NCBI GenBank assembly: GCA_017613135.1
Contig: JAGAEN010000007.1
Coordinates: 22,670-86,669, forward strand
DNA from: Candidatus Saccharimonadota bacterium
Lineage (GTDB): Bacteria > Patescibacteriota > Saccharimonadia > Saccharimonadales > Saccharimonadaceae
Direction of reading: 5' to 3'
DNA: 64,000 bases
Below are positions 47,850 through 57,393 of the stretch, in pieces. Under the pieces are notes generated by a model, which did no database searches, was not told the origin of the DNA, and saw only the letters and a program-made list of their open reading frames with translations. The stretch's first letter is position 1, and the number at the start of each line of letters is the position of its first letter. A program made the translations under genes and the position numbers.

Positions 47850-49593
47850 AGAAGCTGAGAATAAAATCAGCGCGCTTTTAGTTGCCGAAGGCTTAGCCGA
47901 CGGCAATCTTGTCAATAGCGTATCTAGTGAAGTCCCCGTCGATCAATCTGTTCTCGCCGAATTAATCAAGCGTGGTGTGATTAACGACAGCATGGTTGCT
48001 CGTGCCACTGCTACTCTCATTAATGTTCCTTATGTTGAACTTAAAAATGTTGCCATTGACCAAGACGTTTTGATGCTAATTCCACAAGAGGCGCAGTCGC
48101 GTGTTCTTGCTATTCCACTTGGCGACAAAGACGGAGTTTTAAATGTTGCCATGGCCGACGTTACCAACGTCCAAGCCACCGATTATCTCTCAAGTCTTGT
48201 TAATCGCCCAATCCGTGTCTGGATGTCCTCCGAGAGCGGTATTCGCGAAATGATTGAAAAAAATCACGGTGATTTTTCAGGTGTTACCGAAGCCGTCCGC
48301 GAAACCAATGCTGAAGAAGCCGCTGGCGAACAAAAAGATGTCAAAACCATTGTCCAGGACTCACCGATTAGTAAAGCTCTTACTACGATTTTGAGTTATG
48401 CTGCAAAAACCAAGGCCTCAGATATTCATATCGAGCCACTTGAAGGCTCACTTATTATCCGCTGTCGTATTGATGGCGTACTTCGTAAAATCATGGACCT
48501 TCCCAAAAACGTTGCTCCAGCTCTTGTTTCTCGTATTAAAATTCTAAGCAATCTTAAAATCGACGAACATCGTATTCCACAAGATGGTCAATTCACCGTG
48601 CTTGTTGATGATAAAGAAATTGACCTTCGTATTGCAATTTCGCCAGTCACTTGGGGCGAGCAAGTCGTCATCCGTTTGCTCGATAAAAGCGGCATGACTA
48701 TGGATATTGAAAAAATGGGTATGAGTGGTCGTGCTCTCCGTACGGTGCTTGAGGGCATCAAAAAGCCAAATGGCATGATTTTAACCTCAGGTCCTACGGG
48801 TTCTGGTAAATCTACTACTCTCTATGCTCTTATTCAACAGATTAAATCCGAAGCCATCAATATCGTAACTTTGGAAGACCCAGTCGAGTACAAGATGGAT
48901 GGTATTAATCAAATCCAAGTTAATGTCGACGCCGGCCTTACTTTTGCGTCTGGACTTCGTTCTATTCTTCGTCAAGACCCTGACGTAGTGATGGTGGGTG
49001 AGATTCGTGACTCCGAGACTGCCGGTCTTGCCGTCCAGGCCGCCCTTACTGGTCACCTTGTATTTTCTACGCTCCACACCAACTCCGCTGCTGGTATTCT
49101 CCCACGTCTTCTTGATATGGGTATCGAGCCATTCCTTCTCGCCTCCACTTTGAATGTCGTTATCGGCCAACGCCTTGTCCGTCGTATCACCGAGAAGCGT
49201 GAAACTTATAAATCTAGCGAAATTGAAACTAGTAGCATTAATGATCTCATTGGCGACCTACTTCCCAAGACCGACGCCGATGTTGCTAAAGTCAGCGAAG
49301 ATTTAGGTTATCCCGGCCTCCCAGTTAAAAATGATAAGTATTATATGTTGTCTAAAGGCATGGCCACTAAGGAAACCCCTGGTGGTTACAAAGGCCGCGC
49401 CGGTCTTTACGAAACGATTGAAGTCGATGAAGATATTCAGAAACTCATTATTTCTCATGCAACGTCTGCCGAAATTATGCGTCTTGCCAAATCGAAGGGA
49501 ACAGTCACCATGCGCCAAGATGGTATGTTAAAGGTTCTCTCTGGCATTACAACAATTGAAGAAGTTAATCGTGTAGCAAGTGATTTAACATAA
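47833..49593 (+). CDS. pilB: Type IV pilus extension ATPase PilB
   Basis: 586 residues. N-terminal GspE-type domains, then the hexameric ATPase: Walker A SGPTGSGKSTTLYAL (about 318), Asp box, Walker B DPDVVMVGEIRDSETAGLA, His box. The start is the ATG at 47833 behind AGGAG. The zinc tetracysteine motif found in most PilB (C..C near LVRRLC) is absent: the sequence is LVRRITEKRETYK. It powers pilus assembly with pilC and pilM-O. Confidence 0.95.
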   Translation: MALLTKEAENKISALLVAEGLADGNLVNSVSSEVPVDQSVLAELIKRGVINDSMVARATATLINVPYVELKNVAIDQDVLMLIPQEAQSRVLAIPLGDKDGVLNVAMADVTNVQATDYLSSLVNRPIRVWMSSESGIREMIEKNHGDFSGVTEAVRETNAEEAAGEQKDVKTIVQDSPISKALTTILSYAAKTKASDIHIEPLEGSLIIRCRIDGVLRKIMDLPKNVAPALVSRIKILSNLKIDEHRIPQDGQFTVLVDDKEIDLRIAISPVTWGEQVVIRLLDKSGMTMDIEKMGMSGRALRTVLEGIKKPNGMILTSGPTGSGKSTTLYALIQQIKSEAINIVTLEDPVEYKMDGINQIQVNVDAGLTFASGLRSILRQDPDVVMVGEIRDSETAGLAVQAALTGHLVFSTLHTNSAAGILPRLLDMGIEPFLLASTLNVVIGQRLVRRITEKRETYKSSEIETSSINDLIGDLLPKTDADVAKVSEDLGYPGLPVKNDKYYMLSKGMATKETPGGYKGRAGLYETIEVDEDIQKLIISHATSAEIMRLAKSKGTVTMRQDGMLKVLSGITTIEEVNRVASDLT

Positions 49594-49614
49594 AGGATAT
49601 GGTATAATAATAAT

Positions 49615-50793
49615 ATGGAAAACAGTGGGCAACAATTACAAACACAATCAACACAACCAGTAGCTCCGGCTCAACCGGTCCAACCAGTTCAGCTAGCTCA
49701 GCCAATGCAGCCGAGCGGCTCAGCTAGTTCCGCTACACCTAAGATCGAGAATCTACTTGAAGAATGCGTCCGCCGCAAAGCTTCTGATATTCATATGCAA
49801 TATGGTCTTCCACCGATTTTGCGCATCGATGGCACACTTGTTCCCGTCAATAATGTCAAGTCTTTAGACGAAGAAGACCTAAAGACACTTATCTTCTCTA
49901 CTCTTGACGAAGATCAGCAGAGCATTTATTTGAAAGACAAAGAATTTGATTATTCCTTTGCCTTTGGTGATATTGCTCGTTTCCGCGTCAACGCCTTCCA
50001 TGAGCGTGGCAAAATGGCCGCTGCTTTCCGTCTTATTCCTAATGAAATCAAATCCATTACTGACCTCGGTATGCCCTCCATTGTCGAAACGTTTGCCGAT
50101 TTTCCACGTGGCCTTGTTCTTGTCACCGGCCCTACCGGTTCTGGTAAATCTACCACCCTCGCTGCGTTAATTGATAAGATTAACCACGATAAGAGTAAAC
50201 ATATCATCACGATTGAGGACCCAATCGAATTCACTCACAAATCCGAACGTTCCATCATCGTCCAGCGCGAGGTCCATTATGATACCTTTAGTTTTGCCGC
50301 GGCTCTTCGTTCCGCTCTCCGTGAAGACCCTGACGTAGTATTAATCGGTGAGATGCGCGACCTCGAAACTATTCAAGCCGCTATTACCATCGCCGAGACC
50401 GGCCACTTAGTCTTCGCGACTCTCCACACCAACTCCGCTGCTCAGTCGATTGACCGTATGATTGACGTTTTCCCGTCACATCAGCAACCGCAAATTCGCT
50501 CACAGCTTGCCAATATGCTTATGGCTATCTGTTCCCAGCGTCTTGTACCTGCCATCGGTGGTGGTCGCGTCGTCGCTGCCGAAATTATGATTGCTAACAC
50601 TGCCGTTCGTTCGCTCATTCGTGATGGTAAAACATTCCAGCTTGATACCGCCATCCAGACTGGCGCTGAAGAAGGCATGCAGACCATGGACCGTACTCTC
50701 GCGAAACTCATCCAGACCGGTGTGATTACCTATGATTCTGCCCGTGAGTATGCAGTTGATATTAATGAACTTAATCGTTTAGTAAGAGGCTAA
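49615..50793 (+). CDS. pilT: Type IV pilus retraction ATPase PilT
   Basis: 392 residues. A Gln/Pro-rich N-terminal leader (about 1-42) is lineage-specific, then the PilT core: Walker A TGPTGSGKSTTLAALI (about 168), Walker B DPDVVLIGEMRDLETI, and the AIRNLIR-like motif AVRSLIRDGK. It powers retraction and thus twitching or DNA uptake. Leaderless: TATAAT 49603-49608, 6 nt before ATG, so it can be expressed apart from pilB. Confidence 0.95.
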   Translation: MENSGQQLQTQSTQPVAPAQPVQPVQLAQPMQPSGSASSATPKIENLLEECVRRKASDIHMQYGLPPILRIDGTLVPVNNVKSLDEEDLKTLIFSTLDEDQQSIYLKDKEFDYSFAFGDIARFRVNAFHERGKMAAAFRLIPNEIKSITDLGMPSIVETFADFPRGLVLVTGPTGSGKSTTLAALIDKINHDKSKHIITIEDPIEFTHKSERSIIVQREVHYDTFSFAAALRSALREDPDVVLIGEMRDLETIQAAITIAETGHLVFATLHTNSAAQSIDRMIDVFPSHQQPQIRSQLANMLMAICSQRLVPAIGGGRVVAAEIMIANTAVRSLIRDGKTFQLDTAIQTGAEEGMQTMDRTLAKLIQTGVITYDSAREYAVDINELNRLVRG

Positions 50794-50794
50794 C

Positions 50795-52000
50795 ATGAAG
50801 AGATTCAATTATAAAGCCAAAGACAAAAAAACCGGCAAAATCTTAAAAGGTAACATCCAAGCCGAAAATGAATCTACTGCCGGACGACTTTTGATTGAAC
50901 AAGGCTACACCCCAATGTCTGTTACTGAAGAAGGTGGTGGATTATTTGGTGGTAAAGGTCATGTTACAACCAAAGACCGCATTATGTTTACCCGCCAACT
51001 TTCTACCTTGATTGGCGCCGGCTTGCCACTTGCGACTAGCCTCCGCACTGTCATTGAGCAGACTCAGGGCAAAGCAATGAAGGAAATTGCTGAAGAAATC
51101 TTGACCAATGTCGAATCAGGGAAGACCCTTTACGATTCTTTTTCGGCTCACCCTGAAGTCTTTGATGGTGTCTATCGCGCTCTTATCCAGGCCGGTGAGA
51201 CTTCCGGTACTCTCGACCTTGCTTTGAGACGCCTCGCCGACCAAGAGGAAAAAGATGCCGCCATGATGGGCAAAATCAAAGGCGCTCTCGTTTACCCATT
51301 TATAATTTTAGCCGTCATTATCGCCGTGCTTGCCTTCATGATGATTATGGTTGTACCGCAGGTCGAAAAGCTTTATAAAGATATGGATGAGGAATTACCC
51401 GGTCTTACCAAGGCACTGGTCGAAATATCCAATTTCTTTGGCAATTTCTGGTGGTTGGTGCTTCTCGTAGTCATTGCCATTGTGGGCTCCACCTATTTCT
51501 TTATCAAGAGAACCCCTGCCGGCCGCAAAGCAATGGATTCTTTCAAAATTCATGTCCCCATCTTTGGCGGTCTCTTCCGCAAACTCTATGTCTCACGCTT
51601 TGCCCGTACTGCTGAAATGATGCTCGCAACTGGTGTGCCGATGCTTGATTCTATCAAGATTGCTATCGACGCGACCAACAACGTTGTCATCGAAGAAGAG
51701 TACAGTAAGTCTCTCGAAATCATCAAGGGTGGCAAAGCCCTCTCCGAAGCTCTCAAAGAAAGAAACTATATGCTGCCACTTGTTCCGCAAATGGCCTCTA
51801 TCGGTGAGGAATCTGGTAAAATCGACGAAATGCTCGGCAAGGCCGCCGCTGTTTACGAAAGAGAGCTTGACGAGCAGATTAATAATATTTCTACAATGAT
51901 CGAGCCAATTTTGATGGTAATTATGGCCGGTCTCATTGGCGTCGTAGTCGGTGGTACTCTTCTCCCAATCTACTCCCTCGTCAACAAGATCGCTAAATAA
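50795..52000 (+). CDS. pilC: Type IV pilus inner-membrane platform protein PilC
   Basis: 401 residues with two GspF domains (about 60-185 and 265-390) and three helices (about 168-192, 215-238 and 370-395). FTRQLSTLIGAGLPL and GEESGKIDEML are the GspF signatures. It lies 1 nt after pilT. Confidence 0.95.
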   Translation: MKRFNYKAKDKKTGKILKGNIQAENESTAGRLLIEQGYTPMSVTEEGGGLFGGKGHVTTKDRIMFTRQLSTLIGAGLPLATSLRTVIEQTQGKAMKEIAEEILTNVESGKTLYDSFSAHPEVFDGVYRALIQAGETSGTLDLALRRLADQEEKDAAMMGKIKGALVYPFIILAVIIAVLAFMMIMVVPQVEKLYKDMDEELPGLTKALVEISNFFGNFWWLVLLVVIAIVGSTYFFIKRTPAGRKAMDSFKIHVPIFGGLFRKLYVSRFARTAEMMLATGVPMLDSIKIAIDATNNVVIEEEYSKSLEIIKGGKALSEALKERNYMLPLVPQMASIGEESGKIDEMLGKAAAVYERELDEQINNISTMIEPILMVIMAGLIGVVVGGTLLPIYSLVNKIAK

Positions 52001-52069
52001 AAGTCTTGACTAATTTAGTTTTTTACGCTATGATAAGCTTAAGCATTAAATCTTAGAAAGGATTTATTT

Positions 52070-52687
52070 ATGGCAAAACAAAATATCAACTCTAAAGAAG
52101 GCTTCACCATCATCGAGGTGGTGCTCGTGCTTGCTATCGCGGGTCTTATCTTCTTGATGGTCTTCGTGGCGCTCCCGGCGCTTCAGCGGTCACAGCGTGA
52201 TACGGCTCGTCGTAATGACATGTCGCGGGTAGATACGTCATTGGTGCAGTATCAAACCAACAACAGCTCGGCAAAGGATAGCTTGCCTGTTGGCCCAAGC
52301 ACTTATATTCCTGCTACAAATAGCAATAGTATTTCAGATGGTACGGTGAAAGGCACCACAGTAGCACGGGACTTTATTCAGAGATATATGAATGCTGGTA
52401 CTGATTCTGCAACCAACACATTTGAAGATCCGGATGGTACATTATATAGCATGTATATCACAGAAAACTTTGCTGAAAAATCAATCACGGCCTCATACGG
52501 TGAAGCAAAATTAGGAGGCAACGAAACCGCTGGGTATACTGTTGGCACCGAGTTTAATAAACACATGATTTATGTTATCCCAGGTGGTATGTGCGATGGT
52601 GAAAAAGTCGTCAAATCTACTAAACGCCACTTTGCAATTATGTATCGTCTCGAAGGCGCTGGCGTTTACTGCATCGACGATCAGTAG
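52070..52687 (+). CDS. Type IV pilin
   Basis: 205 residues. Short leader, then EGFTIIEVVLVLAIAGLIFLM with the prepilin cleavage G/F and Glu5, followed by a soluble domain with two cysteines near the end (GGMCDGEK, GVYCID) that likely form the D-loop. Shine-Dalgarno AAAGGA lies upstream and a strong terminator follows. Probably a major pilin, judged from its position and strong signals. Confidence 0.9.
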   Translation: MAKQNINSKEGFTIIEVVLVLAIAGLIFLMVFVALPALQRSQRDTARRNDMSRVDTSLVQYQTNNSSAKDSLPVGPSTYIPATNSNSISDGTVKGTTVARDFIQRYMNAGTDSATNTFEDPDGTLYSMYITENFAEKSITASYGEAKLGGNETAGYTVGTEFNKHMIYVIPGGMCDGEKVVKSTKRHFAIMYRLEGAGVYCIDDQ

Positions 52688-52701
52688 AAGACAACTGATA
52701 T

Positions 52702-52734
52702 AAAAAATACTCCCACCGGGGGAGTATTTTTTAA
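52702..52734 (+). terminator. Terminator after pilin
   Basis: Stem AAAATACTCCC/GGGAGTATTTT with a short loop and T run; the symmetric A/T flanks make it usable from both sides between convergent pilin genes. Confidence 0.9.
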
Positions 52735-52747
52735 TGGTTTTTTATGA

Positions 52748-53311
52748 TTAAGTATTAAAGCAATACGCTCCCGACCCCTCTAGTCGATATACTACTGCTA
52801 AGTTTCGCGGGTTTGATGAACCCACCGCTTCCGTCCCGCTACATTTCGCTTGCAATACTACCATTATTCTATAATCATTCGGTGCTGTCCCAAAAGGTGT
52901 ACTTGGTAATTTTTCCAAATAATCATTATACCCTTTACCGCAAGAAATCCCTTCTTTTCCTTCGCATTTCATGACCGTTAATTTATAGTTCTCGCCATCC
53001 GGGTCAACAAACCTATCTCCCAAATAATCATGATAAAACCCACCCCAACTATCTGAATTGCCACCGGAACTATACTCCACATTTCGATCTTTTACCTCAT
53101 CAAATTTCGGTAGCGCTCCCCGGTTACTTGTCTGATATCTTTTCACCTTTGAAATAAAATTCATCATATCGTCGCGTCGGCTGTTATCTCTCTGCGCCCG
53201 TTGAAGAGCCGGCAACGCCACAAATACCATCACGAAGATTAGCCCTGCTACTGCAAGCACTAGCACTACTTCAATAATTGTAAAACCGTGTTTAATTTCA
53301 CCCTTTTTCAT
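52748..53311 (-). CDS. Second type IV pilin, convergent
   Basis: 187 residues. HGFTIIEVVLVLAVAGLIFVMVF is almost the same as the pilin at 52070 through about residue 45; the soluble parts differ. It has three cysteine spots (KCEGKEGISCG, AKCSGT, GAYCFNT). The C-terminal motifs (YRLEG.G.YC) are shared. AAGGAG lies 4 nt before the ATG. The two inverted pilins suggest alternate subunits. Confidence 0.88.
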   Translation of the reverse strand: MKKGEIKHGFTIIEVVLVLAVAGLIFVMVFVALPALQRAQRDNSRRDDMMNFISKVKRYQTSNRGALPKFDEVKDRNVEYSSGGNSDSWGGFYHDYLGDRFVDPDGENYKLTVMKCEGKEGISCGKGYNDYLEKLPSTPFGTAPNDYRIMVVLQAKCSGTEAVGSSNPRNLAVVYRLEGSGAYCFNT

Positions 53312-53388
53312 ATTTCTCCTTATGCTAATTATAAGACAAATTCACACAAAACACAACCCACCTTATCAAAAAATGCTACAATAATTAT

Positions 53389-54207
53389 ATGCAAATATTT
53401 TTTCTGATTCTACTCTTTATCATCGGCGCCTGCTTTGGCTCGTTTCTGTGTTGTGCCGCACGCCGTCTCCATCTGAGATCCACCAATCACCCATTAAAAA
53501 GCAAGCGCTCCATTTGCCTAAGTTGCCACTATAAATTAAAATGGTACGACAATCTCCCCATCATCTCCTGGCTTATTCTAAAAGGGAAATGTAAGAAATG
53601 TGGCAAGAAAATTGGCTTAGCCGAATTACTTTCTGAACTTGGTGTCGCCATTGCTTTTCTTGCCATCGGCCTTGGTATGCAAATTAGCGGCGCCACAATA
53701 GGCAGTTTAATTGCTAGCCAGTCACCCATACTTTGGGTAAACCTTCTAGCTATTCTCGTCTTTACATTATTGCTGGCTTTTCTAGCTATCTACGATGGCA
53801 TCTACGGCGAACTTTCCGTCCAGGGACTCATCGCATCTATTGCTTGCGCAATAGTTCTAGTAATTATACGCGAATGGGGGAGCACATCCATCATGCAAGA
53901 CTTACTCAACGTTCTTTATTCCGTTCTTATTCTCGGTGGCACCTATCTCGTCCTCTATCTCATTTCTAAAGGCAAATGGGTCGGCGACGGCGATTGGCTT
54001 CTCGGCACTGCTATCGGGCTCGCTCTCGGTCACCCTTGGCTCGCCGTCAACGCACTTTTCATTGCGAATCTCACCGCCTGTCTCGTGATGGCACCCATAG
54101 TCAAAAAAACCCACCACAAAAAAATCTATTTTGGTCCATTTATGGTTGTCGCCTTTATTATTGTATATTCCTTTGCCGATTTCTTTTTCTACGCTATTGG
54201 CGGCTAA
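53389..54207 (+). CDS. pilD: Prepilin peptidase/methyltransferase PilD
   Basis: 272 residues, multi-pass. Zinc-type cysteines CLSCHYKLKWYDNLPIIS and CKKCGKK in the first loop; catalytic aspartates in the middle (YDGIYGELS) and in KGKWVGDGDWLLG, the GxGD-type site. It cleaves and N-methylates the prepilins encoded around it. Leaderless: TACAAT, 6 nt before ATG. Confidence 0.92.
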   Translation: MQIFFLILLFIIGACFGSFLCCAARRLHLRSTNHPLKSKRSICLSCHYKLKWYDNLPIISWLILKGKCKKCGKKIGLAELLSELGVAIAFLAIGLGMQISGATIGSLIASQSPILWVNLLAILVFTLLLAFLAIYDGIYGELSVQGLIASIACAIVLVIIREWGSTSIMQDLLNVLYSVLILGGTYLVLYLISKGKWVGDGDWLLGTAIGLALGHPWLAVNALFIANLTACLVMAPIVKKTHHKKIYFGPFMVVAFIIVYSFADFFFYAIGG

Positions 54208-54243
54208 TTATTCAAAAATTTAAAAACATGCTATAATAGAGTT

Positions 54244-55068
54244 ATGCATAAACGTAATGGCGATACTTTAATTGAAGTGACCTTAGCCGTCGGAATTTTT
54301 TCGCTAGTTGCTATTGCTGTTGTCGCCGTTGTAAATGGTAGCACTTCCGGTGCTCAGACTGCGCTCGAGACCACCCTCGCCCGTGAGGAAATTGATACCC
54401 AAGCCGAGGCTTTGCGCTTCATCCAGTCTTCCTATATTAATAGTGATACCGCAGACGAAGCAGTGATACCACCACCAAGCGATCCCGAATATCAAAAATT
54501 CAAATATCGGCTTCTTTGGGAAAAAATTGAAAGTTACGCTAAGAAACCCCAGAATATTAATGGTGGCAATTTGAACTACAGACCAAACACCTGTCAAGAA
54601 TTATATGAAATCAAAGAAGGCTCCGATGGTAGCAATCAAATCCAGCGCGAGGGCGCCATTGTTATCAACCCTCAAAAATTAGGCATTAATGCCAGCAAAA
54701 ACTTTGAAGACGAAATCATTATTTCTACCAAGACCAAGAACAATCTCCAGAAGTTCACCGAAGCATCTACCTATCCTCATATCATTTATGGTTCAACAGA
54801 CGCAGAAGCGAGCCTTGCCGATAATATCTCAGGCCAAGGCATCTATCAAGTCGAAGGCCTTTATGTTATCGCCGTAGAAGGTCCACAGACCGCTATCGTC
54901 ATAAACGAAAAAGGCACGATAGAGAATAAAACGGTCGCTGCTTACTACGACTTTTACATCCGCTCTTGCTGGTACGAGTCCGGCGCCACGCAACCAACTA
55001 CTGTTTCTACCTTAATGCGTTTATACAATCCAAGAGTTGTCAAACTCTATCCTAAACCAAAAGATTAA
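54244..55068 (+). CDS. Prepilin-like minor pilin (PilV type)
   Basis: 274 residues. GDTLIEVTLAVGIFSLVAIAVVAV is a prepilin N-terminus with D in place of F after the glycine, and Glu5 kept. A long external domain has three Cys. Probably a minor pilin starting assembly. Leaderless: TATAAT 54232-54237, 6 nt before ATG. It ends 4 bp into the convergent xer gene. Confidence 0.82.
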   Translation: MHKRNGDTLIEVTLAVGIFSLVAIAVVAVVNGSTSGAQTALETTLAREEIDTQAEALRFIQSSYINSDTADEAVIPPPSDPEYQKFKYRLLWEKIESYAKKPQNINGGNLNYRPNTCQELYEIKEGSDGSNQIQREGAIVINPQKLGINASKNFEDEIIISTKTKNNLQKFTEASTYPHIIYGSTDAEASLADNISGQGIYQVEGLYVIAVEGPQTAIVINEKGTIENKTVAAYYDFYIRSCWYESGATQPTTVSTLMRLYNPRVVKLYPKPKD

Positions 55069-56003
55069 TTCGTCTCCGAATGAAATTTTTCGTGGATTTC
55101 TTTTAAATGCGCATCCGTCACGTGCGTATAAATTTGCGTCGTTGAAATATCTGCGTGCCCCAGCATCGACTGCACCGCGCGAAGGTCTGCTCCGTTCATC
55201 AAAAGATCCGTCGCAAACGAATGCCGAAGCGTATGCGGCGACACGTGCTTAGTAATTCCTGCCAGTCTTGCGTATTTTTCTACAATTCTTTCCACCGATC
55301 GCGCTGTCATCCGCCGATAATCTCCCGAAGTATCCACCGCCTGCAAATTTTTAGAATTGTTCAAAAAAAGCGCCGGCAGGGAATCGGTCCGCGCATCAAG
55401 ATAATCTCGCACTCTATCTGCACACGTCTCCGAAATAAATATCGGCCTATCTTTCGACCCTTTCCCCCGCACCATAAATTCGCGCCGCTCTAAGTTTATC
55501 GAATCACGATTTAGCCCCACCAGTTCCGACACCCGAAGTCCCCCAGAATATAGAAGTTCAATTATCGCTCTATCACGGAGCCCCGACTCCGTTGACAAAT
55601 CTATCTCCTCGAGCATATCTTCCACCTCATCAAAATGTAGGAATGTCACCTGCTTTCTCACTACGTGCGGCAGTTCTACTAGCGATGGGTCGAGCGACTT
55701 AATCTCCCTCCGAGAAAGATACTTTAAAAACCCGCGAAGAGCAATCAAATAATACGCCTGCGTAATAGTTTTTAAATCATCCCCCCCATTCTCTGACCCG
55801 TAGCGATTTAATTTCAGCCGGTATTTCCGGACTAAATCTTTTGTAATGTCGCCTGTCTTTAAATCACTTTTACCAGTAATTTCAGTCGCGAGCCCTACGA
55901 ACCTATCAAGATATAAACGATAATTTTCTATAGTTTTCTTGCTTCTACCAGACTCAATTTCCAGGTGTTCCAAGAAATCATTTACCGCATCATAAATATC
56001 CAT
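55065..56003 (-). CDS. Tyrosine recombinase XerC/XerD-like
   Basis: 312 residues. N-terminal SAM-like domain (about 1-95), then the catalytic domain with SGGLRVSELVGL (Arg), GKGSKDRP (Lys region), SPHTLRHSFATDLL (His, Arg), GHADISTTQIYTH (His, Tyr). It probably resolves chromosome dimers at dif with FtsK; only one Xer is in view. The start at 56003 is chosen because TATAAT (56010-56015) ends 6 nt upstream. It is the only tyrosine recombinase in the window that could act on the tRNA-end repeats. Confidence 0.9.
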   Translation of the reverse strand: MDIYDAVNDFLEHLEIESGRSKKTIENYRLYLDRFVGLATEITGKSDLKTGDITKDLVRKYRLKLNRYGSENGGDDLKTITQAYYLIALRGFLKYLSRREIKSLDPSLVELPHVVRKQVTFLHFDEVEDMLEEIDLSTESGLRDRAIIELLYSGGLRVSELVGLNRDSINLERREFMVRGKGSKDRPIFISETCADRVRDYLDARTDSLPALFLNNSKNLQAVDTSGDYRRMTARSVERIVEKYARLAGITKHVSPHTLRHSFATDLLMNGADLRAVQSMLGHADISTTQIYTHVTDAHLKEIHEKFHSETN

Positions 56004-56020
56004 AGAGTCATTATAGCACA

Positions 56021-56160
56021 AGATAACGAGCCATCACGATCGAGGGACATAAAGAAAAAATCTGCTATATGCAGATTTTTTCGCCGAAGGGGCGAAGCGA
56101 CGTGATATAATCGAAGATTATCACGTCGCGAAGCTCCCGAGACGAGATGGCCCGTTATCT
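56021..56160. repeat. Composite palindrome between ackA and xer
   Basis: 140 bp. The outer arms 56021-56048 and 56133-56160 are imperfect inverted copies (AGATAACG.GCCATC.CG); the right arm includes the last codons and stop of ackA. Inside are three hairpins: AAAAAATCTGC-TATAT-GCAGATTTTTT (a likely ackA terminator on the minus strand), TCGCC/GGCGA, and GCGACGTGATA...TATCACGTCGC. Same style as the in-gene elements, here at a gene's end. Confidence 0.7.
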
Positions 56161-57348
56161 TGTCAGCTTATATGCGTCGCGAATAATCATCAACTCTTCG
56201 TTGGTCGGTTCTACATATACCGGCACCGTCGAATCTTCCGTTGTGATGATGCCACTAGTAATCTCTTTAAAGCTTGCAATCGCATCATTTACTTCTTGGT
56301 TAATCTTAATGCCAAGTGGTGCCAGCCCCTCGATAATCGATTCACGTGTTTCGGCACCATTTTCGAGCACTCCCGCCGTAAACACAATAGCATCCACTTC
56401 GCCATTCAATTCCAAATAGTACTCCGCAATATAGCGGTCAATTCGGTCGACATACATATCAAGTGCCAGGCGTGCATTTTCATCGCCTTCAGAAATCGCC
56501 TTCTCGACGTCACGGTTATCATTAAACCCACATACGCCTTTGAGCCCCGACTTCTTATTGAGAGCATCATCGATTTCATCATAGGTCATTCCGGCTTCGT
56601 CAATCATATATTTGATAATCGACGGGTCAATCGAGCCAGAACGCGTCCCCATCATCAGTCCGTCAAGTGGCGTGAGACCCATCGTGGTATCGTAACTTTT
56701 ACCGTCCTTCACAGCAGTAATCGAAGCCCCCGACCCTACGTGACAAATAATCAAATTAATTTTTTCTTTGCCAAGTTTCTTCTGCATAGTTTCTGTAATA
56801 TACTTGTGGCTTGTACCGTGAAAACCGTATTTTCGCACGCCGTACTTTTCGTACCATTCCATCGGCACAGGATACATATACTCAACTTTTGGAATCGTCT
56901 GGTGGAAAGCCGTATCAAATACTGCCACTTGCGTAGCTTCTGGCAACGCCTTCTGCATTGCTTTAATCCCAGCAATATTACCAGGGTGATGCAAAGGTGC
57001 AAACTTCGTAAACTCCTTAATATCCTTCATCACCTCATCATCAATCACCACCGATTTAGCATACTTTTCGCCACCGTGCACCACCCGATGCCCGACCCCA
57101 CGAATTTCACCTAAATCTTTCACCGCCCCATAATTCACCAACTCTTCTAGCATTATTTTTACGGCATCAGTATGATTCTTGATGACTTTCTTAGTTTCAG
57201 TTTTCTTGCCTTCAAATTTAATAGTATAAAAACTATCCTCGGCCCCAATCTTCTCAACATACCCACCAATAATAGCCATCTCGGATGGCATATCATAAAG
57301 CTGAAACTTCAAAGATGACGAACCAGCATTAACACATAATACTTTCAT
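56155..57348 (-). CDS. ackA: Acetate kinase
   Basis: 397 residues. LCVNAGSSSLKFQLYD, RVVHGG, VFDTAFHQTIP, YGFHGTSHKYI, CHVGSGASITAV, PLDGLMMGTRSG and FTAGVLENG are family motifs. Makes ATP from acetyl phosphate, an energy source in fermentative CPR cells; no pta is next to it. AAAGGAGAAAAAATG with the -10 further upstream, so unlike many neighbours it is a leadered, SD-led gene. Confidence 0.97.
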   Translation of the reverse strand: MKVLCVNAGSSSLKFQLYDMPSEMAIIGGYVEKIGAEDSFYTIKFEGKKTETKKVIKNHTDAVKIMLEELVNYGAVKDLGEIRGVGHRVVHGGEKYAKSVVIDDEVMKDIKEFTKFAPLHHPGNIAGIKAMQKALPEATQVAVFDTAFHQTIPKVEYMYPVPMEWYEKYGVRKYGFHGTSHKYITETMQKKLGKEKINLIICHVGSGASITAVKDGKSYDTTMGLTPLDGLMMGTRSGSIDPSIIKYMIDEAGMTYDEIDDALNKKSGLKGVCGFNDNRDVEKAISEGDENARLALDMYVDRIDRYIAEYYLELNGEVDAIVFTAGVLENGAETRESIIEGLAPLGIKINQEVNDAIASFKEITSGIITTEDSTVPVYVEPTNEELMIIRDAYKLTR

Positions 57349-57393
57349 TTTTTCTCCTTTTTATTATCTCTTATTATATCACGAAAAAGAGTC

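Noticed and set aside
55065..56003. Xer gene as an integron or phage integrase responsible for the tRNA units
   Set aside because: Sequence and size fit a housekeeping XerC/D; a link to the tRNA units cannot be shown from sequence alone.
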